From Lachnospiraceae bacterium (lineage in GTDB: Bacteria > Bacillota > Clostridia > Lachnospirales > Lachnospiraceae): a stretch of 64,000 nt of DNA. The stretch spans positions 1-64,000 of the forward strand of contig CAJTCY010000018.1 of assembly GCA_910575075.1 (NCBI GenBank), read 5' to 3'. Position numbers and translations under genes: made by a program. The first letter of the stretch is position 1; every line of letters begins with the position of its first letter. Below the pieces are notes generated by a model. That model saw only the letters and a list, made by a program, of their open reading frames with translations, had not been told where the DNA came from and did not search any database. Below, piece after piece: positions 27,552 to 35,242 of this stretch.

Positions 27552-27637
27552 TAAAATATTTTAATCTGTGGAACCTCTCCCAGAACCCTTGATTTTGGCG
27601 GATTTGACAAAAATTGACCAGATTTCTGACGGTGAAT
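27552..27637. repeat. 86-bp repeat, copy 2 (upstream of the broken AAA gene)
   Basis: Gap-free alignment to 10715-10800 with about 10 mismatches. It lies between the minus-strand start at 27511 and the plus-strand AAA pseudogene at 27932, matching the arrangement of copy 1. The next 294 bases (27638-27931) hold no convincing gene and do not resemble the flank of copy 1, so the two modules have diverged outside the repeat. Confidence 0.8.
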
Positions 27638-27811
27638 TAGATACGAATGTGTTTTTTTCTTTTGCCATTTTTCTAGGTTTTCTTTTGGAAAAATACGGAT
27701 ATTTCTTTGACGGCATTCCTGACGGACATAAAACAAGTTTGGGCATGTTTTTGTACCTCTCCAGCCTTCGGTTCTATAGCCATATATTTTTAGGCGCTTC
27801 AGAGTCAGGAA

Positions 27812-27840
27812 TTGTATTTTGGGAAGAAGAATGTTAAGAT
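27812..27840 (+). promoter_or_regulatory. possible promoter of the AAA pseudogene
   Basis: TTGTAT at 27812-27817 and TAAGAT at 27835-27840 are 17 bases apart, about 90 bases before the ATG at 27932. The spacing and distance mirror the promoter of the intact copy, but the hexamers are weaker. Confidence 0.35.
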
Positions 27841-27931
27841 AAAATATAAGAAAAAATGCATCAAGCGATTGGAAACAGCTATTTTAAAAGAAACGTTAAT
27901 TAGATTTTTCATAGGATTGGGAGGGTCTGGA

Positions 27932-29776
27932 ATGGCAAGGACTGTAGCAATTGGAATACAGGATTTTGAAGAATTGATTACAGAAGATTGTTTTTATGTA
28001 GATAAGACATATTTTATCAAAGACTGGTGGGAAAGCAAAGACAGTGTCACCTTGGTCACCCGTCCCCGTCGGTTTGGAAAAACACTTACCATGAGTATGC
28101 TGGAACATTTCTTTTCCATAAACTATGCTGGGCAAGGGACGTTATTTCAAAATCTTGCCATTTGGCAAGAACCAAAATACCGTCAATTGCAAGGGACTTA
28201 TCCTGTGATCAGTCTTTCTTTTGCAGGTATAAAAGAGACGGATTATGAAGGGTTTAAATACAGGATGAACCAGATACTCACGGACATTTATCAAAAATAC
28301 CGGTTTGTGAGGGATAGTGAAATGCTTACTGATATGGACCGGGAGTATTTTGACCGCGTAAACCTTGTTATGGGGGAAAATGATGCCGCCTATGCGCTGC
28401 ATAAGCTTTCCGAATTTTTAAACCGTTATTACGATAAGAAAGTGATTATTTTGCTGGATGAGTACGATACACCTATGCAGGAGGCCTATGTAAACAATTA
28501 CTGGGAAAAAATGGCAGCATTTACAAGAAGCTTTTTTAATTTAGCATTTAAAACAAATATTTATTTAGAAAGAGCCGTCATGACGGGAATTACAAGAGTA
28601 AGTAAAGAAAGTATTTTCTCTGATTTAAATAATATAAAGGTAATTACAACAACCTCTAATGAATATGCCGATGTATTTGGATTTACGGAAGAGGAAGTAT
28701 TTGCAGGAATGGATGAACAGGGGATGACGGAAAAAGATGAGGTTAAAAGATGGTATGACGGATTTACTTTTGGAGAAACGGAGGACATTTATAATCCGTG
28801 GTCTATTTTAAATTATCTAGTACAACGAAAATTAAGTCTTTGATATATTCACGCAGGATAATTGTTTCAGATACAAGGAAGAAAAACGACGGCGTAGCTG
28901 TGGCTACGGCTAGGTTTTCTGACATAGTAGCTGGACAATTAGGTAAGTGAAGATGTTAATTACTTAATATTCGTTGTACTAGATACTGGAAAAATAGGAA
29001 TTTATTGGGCAAATACCAGTTCCAATAGTTTAATTGGGAAGCTAATCTAAAGTGGAAGCCCTGGGTTAAAACAGGATTTTCAAAAACTTTTAACGGGCGA
29101 AAACTTAACGGCAGTTATTGATGAACAAATTGTATACGAACAGTTAGATGAAGATGAAAATGCAATTTGGAGCCTTTTAGTAGCCAGCGGCTACTTAAAA
29201 GTAGTAACTGTAGATGACAGCAAGTTCAGAATGGGCTGGGGAGAATTTCTGTATGAACTCAGGATTACAAATTTAGAGATACACAATATGTTTACGTCTA
29301 TGGTACGCGGATGGTTTAAAGGAAAAATGAACGGTGAATACAACGGATTTATAAAGGCGTTGTTAAGTAATGACCTTAAATTAATGAATATATATATCAA
29401 TAAAGTAACACTAAATATCATCAGCTATTTTGATACCGGGAACCGTCCATCAGGAAGTGAACCAGAACGTTTCTATCACGGTCTGGTATTAGGACTTTTG
29501 GTAGATCTGCATGACAGGTATGTGCTGACTTCAAATCGTGAGAGTGGTTATGGACGTTATGATATAATGTTAGAGCCAAAAAGAGAGGAAGATCCGGCAA
29601 TTATACTAGAATTCAAGGTTCATGACCCGGAAGATGAAAGTTCCTTACAAGAAACAGTGAAAGCAGCTTTGAAGCAGATTGAAGAAAAACCGTATACTCA
29701 GGTTTTAATGGAAAAAGGAATTCCAGCAGAACGTATACGTAAATATGGGTTTGCTTTTCAGGGAAAAAAGTGCTGA
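27932..29776 (+). pseudogene. AAA-ATPase_like/PD-(D/E)XK gene, inactivated
   Basis: A second copy of the gene at 11036, similar from ATG (MARTVAIGIQDFEELI, GGGAGGG upstream) to the C-terminal YGRYDIMLEP and ILEFKV nuclease motifs. Three lesions are visible. A 158-bp element interrupts it at 28821. An in-frame TAA lies at 29048-29050, after NSLIGKLI, where the intact copy has CGG (arginine). A lost A in the run near 29765 shifts the last residues (GKKVLIG becomes GKKC-stop). Removing the 162-bp insertion plus target repeat restores the frame, as expected for a clean insertion. The ATPase half (Walker A RPRRFGKT, Walker B LLDEYD) is intact up to the insertion and might still be made as a 303-residue fragment. 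Confidence 0.88.
28821..28978. mobile_element. 158-bp MITE-like element with 17-bp inverted repeats and CTAG target duplication
   Basis: The ends read TACAACGAAAATTAAGT and, on the other strand, TACAACGAATATTAAGT (16 of 17 match). CTAG occurs at 28817-28820 and again at 28979-28982. Removing the element and one CTAG restores the codons N-Y-L-D-T-G-K of the host gene, matching the intact copy (N-F-L-D-T-G-K). The interior has the stem CGTAGC-TGTG-GCTACG and no coding capacity. This is a non-autonomous element; the transposase that moved it is not in the window. Confidence 0.85.
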
Positions 29777-29792
29777 TTGGATAAAGGTACCT

Positions 29793-29912
29793 TTAATAGT
29801 TGCTTCTGGGATGAATGTTATAAATTTACAGCCCTACTGCCTTGTATGCTCCAGTGCCTGTGTGAGTTCTTTTTTTAATTCCAAGCTAATAAGACGATAT
29901 AATCTGGCTTTT
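29793..29912 (-). pseudogene. decayed C-terminus of a TylC3-like C-methyltransferase
   Basis: The minus strand gives KPDYIVLLAWN, then a stop and frame shift, KKELTQALEHTRQ, a TAG and GCKFITFIPEATI. This matches, residue for residue in most places, the last 37 residues of the intact enzyme at 1304-2536 (KPNYIVFLAWNLKEELAQ onward). The tryptophan before N-C-K has become TAG. Only the tail survives; the upstream part is replaced by unrelated sequence. It shows that a second C-methyltransferase once adjoined the second AAA copy. Confidence 0.8.
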
Positions 29913-29954
29913 CACTTGTTATTCTGTTTGGGGCTATGATTTTGTCGGCTGGTC

Positions 29955-30053
29955 TGTCCGCAGGCGGTAAGCAAGTTTGCCGTAGAGTTAAACTGCCCCG
30001 TTTCCATCGAACTAATGGTATTACGGGAGATCCTACCATTTCAGCCAGCTGAG
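29955..30053 (-). pseudogene. fragment of an XRE-family helix-turn-helix regulator
   Basis: Two overlapping frames on the minus strand give TQLAEMVG and, after a one-base shift, SRNTISSMETGQFNSTANL, which together make the recognition helix and following turn of an HTH_3/XRE domain (A-E-x-V-G-x-S-R-x-T-I-S-x-x-E). The rest of the protein is missing. Confidence 0.55.
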
Positions 30054-30094
30054 TTTGATATTCGAACTAAAAACAAGAGCCTATAGTCTCCAGT

Positions 30095-30172
30095 TTATGC
30101 TTTCACCGACAAATATACATCCTTGTTCTTGTTTTCTGCTCTGCTTTTTGCTAAAATTTCTTCCTTGTCCAT
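30095..30172 (-). pseudogene. truncated DUF6442-like small membrane protein gene
   Basis: ATG at 30172 is preceded by GGAGG at good spacing and reads MDKEEILAKSRAENKNKDVY before TAA at 30097-30095. This opening resembles the N-terminus of DUF6442 proteins, which usually continue into two membrane helices and sit beside XRE regulators. The rest is absent. From 30173 to 30379 I see no gene. Confidence 0.5.
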
Positions 30173-30379
30173 AATGGAAACCTCCAGACTGAATTTCCAA
30201 GTTATTTCCGTTTAATCAGGTATCGGTGTTCCAGGGCACATGCCTGCGTCAAGTTCCTGTTTGGCTGACGAGGTTTTTGATGAAAAAAGTTGAGAGATTA
30301 TTGTTGTTTCTCTCATCTATCGTCTGGAAAATCTGTTTACTTTCTTTTCAAAAGTAAATTTAAAATGACAAATATTGCT

Positions 30380-30410
30380 TTGCTTTTTTTATAAAATGTG
30401 ATAGTATAAA
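30380..30410 (+). promoter_or_regulatory. candidate promoter of the plus-strand operon
   Basis: TTGCTT at 30380-30385 is followed after 16 bases by TAGTAT at 30402-30407, overlapping TATAAA at 30405-30410. The surrounding region is strongly AT-rich. A start near 30415 would give a leader of about 350 bases before the first good ribosome site. It is the only promoter-like sequence I can find for the long plus-strand gene series. Confidence 0.45.
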
Positions 30411-30621
30411 TGAAATGCATAAAAGAAATGTGTGCAAAGATTTTTTGAAAAAATATGCAGTTAAAACAATATTTGGTAAGACTATAATCAGAAAATACTA
30501 TAAAGTATTTGCGGTTATGTCCGATATATCTATTGTTAAGACATGTAATACTATGAAAAAAGATATAACCGTAGCAAAATGGATTTTGTCAGGTGCGAAT
30601 GGAATCGCTTTTAGATATGCG

Positions 30622-30650
30622 GACGCTGTACTTGATACAGTGTCTTTTTT
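30622..30650 (+). terminator. rho-independent terminator 1 of the leader
   Basis: GACGCTGTA and TACAGTGTC form a 9-bp stem with one G-U pair and the loop CTTGA, followed directly by six T. This is a textbook intrinsic terminator located inside the leader, 112 bases before the first gene start. Confidence 0.82.
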
Positions 30651-30681
30651 CGCAGATTAAAATAATCTGCGATATATTTTT
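30651..30681 (+). terminator. rho-independent terminator 2 of the leader
   Basis: CGCAGATTA and TAATCTGCG form a perfect 9-bp stem with a 3-base loop, followed by ATATATTTTT. It abuts terminator 1 with no gap. Two stacked terminators would stop almost all transcripts unless RNA polymerase is modified or the structure is remodelled. Confidence 0.75.
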
Positions 30682-30761
30682 ACCAGCGTACGGACATGCC
30701 GCGAAGGGCTGTATTGAGCATTGCAGCGAAAGAGGAAAAGCGGAAAGGAACAGAAGCAAAC

Positions 30762-31226
30762 ATGGAAAAAGTAAGTAAAATTCAGACGATTATGGATGAT
30801 AAGAATGGGCAGCTGGCAATTATTATAAGAGCGGACCATCAGGGAGAAGGCATCGAATTTGTAACTGGCTCAGAATGCGAGCAGCAATTAGCATATATGA
30901 GTCATCCGCAGGGAACAGATATTTGTCCCCATGTTCATAAGCAAGTACATAGAGAAATTGATAATACAAGAGAGATTCTGGTAATAAAAAAAGGATGTTA
31001 CAGAGTTGACTTTTATTCAGAGGAAAAACAGTATTTAAAAAGCTGTATTGTGCGGACAGGAGACGTTATTTTACTGCTGTCAAATGCACATGGATTTAAG
31101 GCTCTGGAGGATACAGAGCTGTATGAGATTAAACAGGGGCCTTTTGCAGAAGGCATGGACAAGGAGAAGTTCGATTTTCACTTGCAAAAAGTGATTTATG
31201 AAAATGAAGAGGAAACATACAGCTGA
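30762..31226 (+). CDS. cupin-fold protein, possibly sugar-modifying
   Basis: A 154-residue protein. CPHVHKQVHREID supplies histidines in the place of a cupin metal motif, and TREILVIKKGCYRVDFY and DVILLLSNAHGF continue the double-stranded beta-helix. The best start is ATG at 30762, with AAAGGAA about 12 bases upstream; an upstream frame adds 22 unlikely residues. Cupins in glycan loci include sugar 3,4-ketoisomerases and regulators. The H-x-H...E pattern is only partly conserved, so the role is open. It is the first gene after the leader and overlaps the end of the methyltransferase frame start region only slightly. Confidence 0.6.
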   Translation: MEKVSKIQTIMDDKNGQLAIIIRADHQGEGIEFVTGSECEQQLAYMSHPQGTDICPHVHKQVHREIDNTREILVIKKGCYRVDFYSEEKQYLKSCIVRTGDVILLLSNAHGFKALEDTELYEIKQGPFAEGMDKEKFDFHLQKVIYENEEETYS

Positions 31227-31245
31227 TACGGATTGGGAGAAGATT

Positions 31246-32004
31246 ATGAAGGTATTTGAAAATTTTGCGGATTACTATGACATATTTTACAGAGACAAAG
31301 ATTACGAAAGCGAAATTGATACGCTATTGGGTTTGCTGAAGGGAAAAATAAAAGAAGATGCATTGATTTTAGATATGGGATGCGGGACGGGCAGACATGC
31401 GTTTGAATTGAACAAAAGAGGATATACGGTTCATGGAATTGATTTAAGTGAGGAAATGATCCATATTGCGGAAAATAAATATCGGGAAATAGAGTCAATG
31501 ACTTTTGCAGTGGATGATATCAGACAATATCAGAGTGAACAAAAGTTCAATTTGGTGTTGTCTTTGTTTCATGTTCTGAGCTACCAAAATACAAATGAAG
31601 ATATCTGCAAAGCCTTTCGTACGGCATATAACTGCCTGGAGGAAAATGGTTTGTTTGTGTTTGACTGCTGGTATGGTCCCGGTGTGCTCACAGACCATCC
31701 ATATGTGAAGATTACAGAAGCAGAAGATGAACGGTATACCTATAAAAAAATCGCCAAACCGCAGATGGATGCAAATAAGAACATTGTGAAAGTTGACTGC
31801 GAGACAATGATTGTAGAAAAATCAACCAGTAAAATGACCAGCATTGAAGAAATACACTCCATGCGGTATTTGTTTGAACCAGAGGTGGAATATATGCTGA
31901 ACCATGAAGGTTTCATACTTGAGAAAGCATGTGACTGCAAAACGATGGGCAAGCTGGATTACAATTCGTGGACGGCATATTTTATTGCCAGAAAAAAGAA
32001 ATGA
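31246..32004 (+). CDS. amino-sugar N-methyltransferase-like protein (DesVI/TylM1 type)
   Basis: A 252-residue methyltransferase. FADYYDIFYRDKDYESE at the N-terminus, LDMGCGTGRHAFEL as the SAM loop, GIDLSEEMI, LSLFHVLSYQ and VFDCWYGPGVL follow the order and spacing of DesVI and TylM1, the N,N-dimethyltransferases of 3-amino-deoxysugars. ATG at 31246 has GGGAG seven bases upstream. It is next to a sugar aminotransferase gene. N-methylation of the 4-amino sugar made by that enzyme is the most natural role, although the similarity was judged by eye and O-methylation is not excluded. Confidence 0.7.
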   Translation: MKVFENFADYYDIFYRDKDYESEIDTLLGLLKGKIKEDALILDMGCGTGRHAFELNKRGYTVHGIDLSEEMIHIAENKYREIESMTFAVDDIRQYQSEQKFNLVLSLFHVLSYQNTNEDICKAFRTAYNCLEENGLFVFDCWYGPGVLTDHPYVKITEAEDERYTYKKIAKPQMDANKNIVKVDCETMIVEKSTSKMTSIEEIHSMRYLFEPEVEYMLNHEGFILEKACDCKTMGKLDYNSWTAYFIARKKK

Positions 32005-32049
32005 TATGTACAAATGCTGAGAAGAAAGAGCAGTTAAATTGGAGTGATT

Positions 32050-33180
32050 ATGATGGAAGAATTTATACCGGTAAATATACCTTTGTTTGATGGAAATGAG
32101 AAAAAGTATTTATGTGAATGCATTGACACAGGATGGGTTTCCAGTGAAGGACCTTTTGTAAGGAAGTTTGAAGAAGAAATGGCCGAATATGTCGGCCGGA
32201 AATATGCCGTTGCAGTAAGCAGCGGAACAGCAGCGCTTGAGGCGGCTGTGCTGTCCATGGGTTTTGACAGCGGTTCGGAGGTTATCATACCTTCCTTTAC
32301 GATTATATCCTGTGCGCAGGCAGTCACAAAAGCAGGACTGGTACCCGTCGTGGTGGACTGCAGGCCGGATAACTGGAATATGGATGTAGACCTGATTGAG
32401 AAAAAAATTACCTCTAAAACATGTGCAATTATGGCGGTCCACATTTATGGACTGCCAGTGGATATGGATAAGATCTATGATCTTGCCCATAAATATCATT
32501 TAAAAATTATAGAAGATGCAGCAGAGATGCATGGTCAGACTTATAAAGGGAAGAAGTGCGGCAGCTTTGGGGAAATAAGTATTTTCAGCTTTTATCCCAA
32601 TAAGCATATCACCTGCGGGGAAGGCGGCATGATACTTACAGATGATGAAAATATTGCAGATGAATGCAGAAAAATCCGCAATCTGTATTTTACAGCAGAC
32701 AGATATATACACCAAAAAATTGGAAGTAATTTCAGAATGACGAATCTGCAGGCTGCCGTAGGCGTTGCACAGTTGGAAAAAATAGAAGAACATGTGCAGG
32801 TAAAGCGTAAACAGGGAAAGTTATACAATGAATTACTGTCGGATATTGAGGATATAACGCTGCCAGTAGCCCGGACAGAATATGCAGACAATATTTATTG
32901 GATCTATGGAATTGTTTTGGGAGAAAATTATGCCGTAAATGCATCTGAACTAATTACTCTGCTGAGGGAAAAAGGCGTAGGCGCACGGAACTTCTTTTAT
33001 CCAGTACATCTTCAGCCTGTTTATATGAAGGATGGATACTTTAAAGATGAAAAATGCCCGCATGCAGAAAAATTGTATCAGAAGGGATTATATATTCCGA
33101 CTGGAACGGGCATGACAGAGCAGCAGGTTTATGCTGTTGCACAGAGGTTAAAAGAGACGCTTAAATTGTGCAGAGAGTGA
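32050..33180 (+). CDS. GDP-sugar 4-aminotransferase, perosamine-synthase-like (DegT family)
   Basis: A 376-residue PLP enzyme. GTAALEAAV binds PLP phosphate, EDAAEMHGQTYKGKKCGSFG and K185 in FYPNKHITCGEGGM give the D and Lys of the active site. The wording D-A-A-E-x-H-G ... G-S-F-G-x-x-S-x-F-S-F-Y-x-N-K is characteristic of GDP-perosamine synthases, which aminate GDP-4-keto-6-deoxymannose. Here the neighbours supply GDP-heptose, so the likely substrate is the 4-keto-6-deoxyheptose. Two adjacent ATG codons (32050, 32053) follow GGAG; either may be used. The next gene's GTG start is 14 bases away. Confidence 0.82.
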   Translation: MMEEFIPVNIPLFDGNEKKYLCECIDTGWVSSEGPFVRKFEEEMAEYVGRKYAVAVSSGTAALEAAVLSMGFDSGSEVIIPSFTIISCAQAVTKAGLVPVVVDCRPDNWNMDVDLIEKKITSKTCAIMAVHIYGLPVDMDKIYDLAHKYHLKIIEDAAEMHGQTYKGKKCGSFGEISIFSFYPNKHITCGEGGMILTDDENIADECRKIRNLYFTADRYIHQKIGSNFRMTNLQAAVGVAQLEKIEEHVQVKRKQGKLYNELLSDIEDITLPVARTEYADNIYWIYGIVLGENYAVNASELITLLREKGVGARNFFYPVHLQPVYMKDGYFKDEKCPHAEKLYQKGLYIPTGTGMTEQQVYAVAQRLKETLKLCRE

Positions 33181-33194
33181 GAGACGGAGGAAAC

Positions 33195-34178
33195 GTGATA
33201 ATTACAAAAACACCTTTTAGAATGTCCTTTTTTGGCGGAGGAACCGATTTGCCAGAATATTTTCGTAAAAAAAGCGGAGTCTGCATTTCAACTACATTTG
33301 ACAAATATTGTTATGTGACGATTCGAAAATTACCACATTTCTTTGATTATTCTACGGAATTGTCCTACTCAAAGCAGGAGTTCGTGAATGATGTAAATGA
33401 GATTAAGCATCCTGCGATAAGAAATGCGATGAAGTGGCTGGAAATAGAAAATATCAGTTTAAATTATGATGCAGATTTACCGGCAAGATCGGGATTGGGA
33501 ACCAGCAGTTCCTTTGCTGTTGGAATGCTGAATGGATTTTATGCCTTAAAAGGAATTTACGCTGACCAGAAAAAATTAGCAGACGACGCCATTTATTTAG
33601 AGAGAGTTCTCTGTCAGGAAAGCGGAGGCTGGCAGGATCAGGTTGCCACTTCTTTCGGCGGGTTTAACCGGATAGAATTTGAGAACGATTCCTATAAGGT
33701 ATATCCCATTGTTATAAGCGAAGAAAGGAAGCGTCAGCTGAATCATAACCTGCTGCTGTTCTTTACTGGCTTTACCAGAATCTCTTCGGAAATCCATAAA
33801 GAAAATGGAACAACTGGGAAAGAAAAAGAACCCTTTTTGGATGAAATATATCAAATGGCAGATGACGCCCAGAAAATTCTGGTTGACACGCATAGAGATC
33901 TCCATGAATTTGGAGAACTGTTAGACAGAACATGGAAAATGAAAAAGTGCACAGGCGCCAATATTTCTAATAATCATTTGGACCGGATTTATATGGAAGC
34001 AGTCTCAGCCGGGGCAGTCGGCGGAAAATTGTTAGGGTCTGGAGGGGGCGGATTCTTTTTGTTCTACGTGGAAGATGATAAAAAGGAAGCCGTGAGAAAA
34101 AAACTGGATGATTTACTTGAGATTCCATTTGTATTTGAAAATGAAGGAAGTAAAGTTATTTACTATTCAGAAGATTGA
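33195..34178 (+). CDS. hddA: D-glycero-alpha-D-manno-heptose 7-phosphate kinase
   Basis: A 327-residue GHMP kinase that phosphorylates C1 of D-glycero-D-manno-heptose 7-phosphate. The start VIITKTPFRMSFFGGGTDLPEY is typical of HddA. PARSGLGTSSSFAVGML is the GHMP phosphate-binding loop, and GGKLLGSGGGGFFLF the C-terminal glycine-rich motif. It starts with GTG at 33195, preceded by GGAGG at four bases. An upstream ATG frame at 33168 overlaps the previous gene and is less likely. It works with GmhA and the GmhB-HddC fusion encoded downstream. Confidence 0.9.
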   Translation: MIITKTPFRMSFFGGGTDLPEYFRKKSGVCISTTFDKYCYVTIRKLPHFFDYSTELSYSKQEFVNDVNEIKHPAIRNAMKWLEIENISLNYDADLPARSGLGTSSSFAVGMLNGFYALKGIYADQKKLADDAIYLERVLCQESGGWQDQVATSFGGFNRIEFENDSYKVYPIVISEERKRQLNHNLLLFFTGFTRISSEIHKENGTTGKEKEPFLDEIYQMADDAQKILVDTHRDLHEFGELLDRTWKMKKCTGANISNNHLDRIYMEAVSAGAVGGKLLGSGGGGFFLFYVEDDKKEAVRKKLDDLLEIPFVFENEGSKVIYYSED

Positions 34179-34197
34179 AAATAAAGGAGATTTAAAA

Positions 34198-35232
34198 GTG
34201 AAGAAAGCTTTGATAACAGGGGTTACAGGGATGGTTGGATCTCATTTATGTGATTTTTTGCTGGAGAATACAGAATGGGAAATATACGGCGTATGCAGAT
34301 GGAGAAGCCCTCTTGATAATGTGGAACATCTGCTGAGCAGGGCAAATGAAAAACAACGCTTATATTTTGAATATGCCGATTTAAATGACCAGATATCTCT
34401 TATTCATGTAATTCAGACCGTAAAACCGGATTATATTTTTCATCTGGCAGCCCAAAGCTATCCGCTGACAAGTTTTACGGCGCCTGCAGACACCCTAAAC
34501 ACAAATATTATAGGGACATGCCGGCTGCTGGAAGCAGTTCATCTGGAAATGGAGAGAGACGATGCATATCATCCTCTCATTCATGTGTGTGCTTCGTCAG
34601 AAGTGTTCGGCAAGATTCCACTGGAAAAAAAGCCTGCTGAAGGCATTCATGAAGAATGTCCTTTTCATCCGGCATCACCTTACGCAATCTCAAAGGTGGG
34701 GACAGATTTACTGGGAAGGTATTATGCAGAAGCGTTTAATATGACGGTTCTTTCTACAAGAATGTTTACGCATACTGGTCCGCGCAGAGGCGACGTGTTC
34801 CATGAATCGACATTTGCAAAGCAGATTGCAATGATTGAAGCGGGATTGATACCGCCGGTGGTGAAAGTGGGGAATCTGGACTCGCTAAGGACATATGCAG
34901 ATGTCAGAGATGCAGTGAGAGCATATTATATGCTGCTGACAGTCCGTCCGATTGCAGGAGAGTATTACAACATAGGAGGAACATATACCTGTAAAGTTGG
35001 AGACACCTTGAATACTCTGATTTCAATGTCAGATAAAAAAGATGAAATCCGCATAGAAGTGGAAGCAGAAAGACTTCGTCCCATTGATGCAGATTTACAG
35101 GTTCCTGACTGCCGTAAATTTCAGGAGCATACAGGATGGAAACCGCAAATTTCCTTTGAGCAGACAATGGAAGATTTATTAAATTATTGGAGAACACGTA
35201 TTCAGAGAGGTGAACAGTTTTTGACCAGATAG
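34198..35232 (+). CDS. GDP-mannose/GDP-heptose 4,6-dehydratase
   Basis: A 344-residue extended SDR of the GMD type. GVTGMVGSHL is the NAD(P) loop, HLAAQSYPLTSF is a GMD hallmark, SSEVFGK replaces the usual SSE, and SPYAISKVGTDLL carries the catalytic Y and K. It starts with GTG at 34198, with GGAG about eight bases upstream. Embedded in a GDP-heptose operon, it is best compared with the heptose 4,6-dehydratases that lead to 6-deoxyheptose. The product GDP-4-keto-6-deoxy-heptose would be the substrate of the aminotransferase at 32050. A GDP-mannose role is possible but no mannose activation genes are nearby. Confidence 0.82.
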   Translation: MKKALITGVTGMVGSHLCDFLLENTEWEIYGVCRWRSPLDNVEHLLSRANEKQRLYFEYADLNDQISLIHVIQTVKPDYIFHLAAQSYPLTSFTAPADTLNTNIIGTCRLLEAVHLEMERDDAYHPLIHVCASSEVFGKIPLEKKPAEGIHEECPFHPASPYAISKVGTDLLGRYYAEAFNMTVLSTRMFTHTGPRRGDVFHESTFAKQIAMIEAGLIPPVVKVGNLDSLRTYADVRDAVRAYYMLLTVRPIAGEYYNIGGTYTCKVGDTLNTLISMSDKKDEIRIEVEAERLRPIDADLQVPDCRKFQEHTGWKPQISFEQTMEDLLNYWRTRIQRGEQFLTR

Positions 35233-35242
35233 AGAGGTTGGC

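Larger units (their letters stand above)
30415..30681 (+). ncRNA. operon leader RNA ending in two tandem hairpins
   Basis: Transcription from the candidate promoter would yield a leader of about 260 nt that ends in two intrinsic terminators (30622-30650 and 30651-30681) before the first gene at 30762. An open frame of 81 codons (30415-30660) covers it. That frame has no ribosome site, starts almost at the predicted transcript end, resembles nothing I know and finishes inside the second hairpin. I therefore favour an untranslated regulatory leader over a protein gene. Such a leader before a 32-kb operon suggests control by antitermination, for example of the LoaP (NusG-paralogue) type known for long polysaccharide operons. 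No LoaP gene is visible here. Confidence 0.5.

Noticed and set aside
27568-27837. Plus-strand open frame of 89 codons upstream of the dead AAA gene
   Set aside because: It begins within the repeat, has no good ribosome site and no counterpart at copy 1.
30415-30660. 81-codon open frame in the leader as a protein gene
   Set aside because: No ribosome site, starts at the presumed transcript start, ends inside a terminator hairpin; better explained as a leader RNA.
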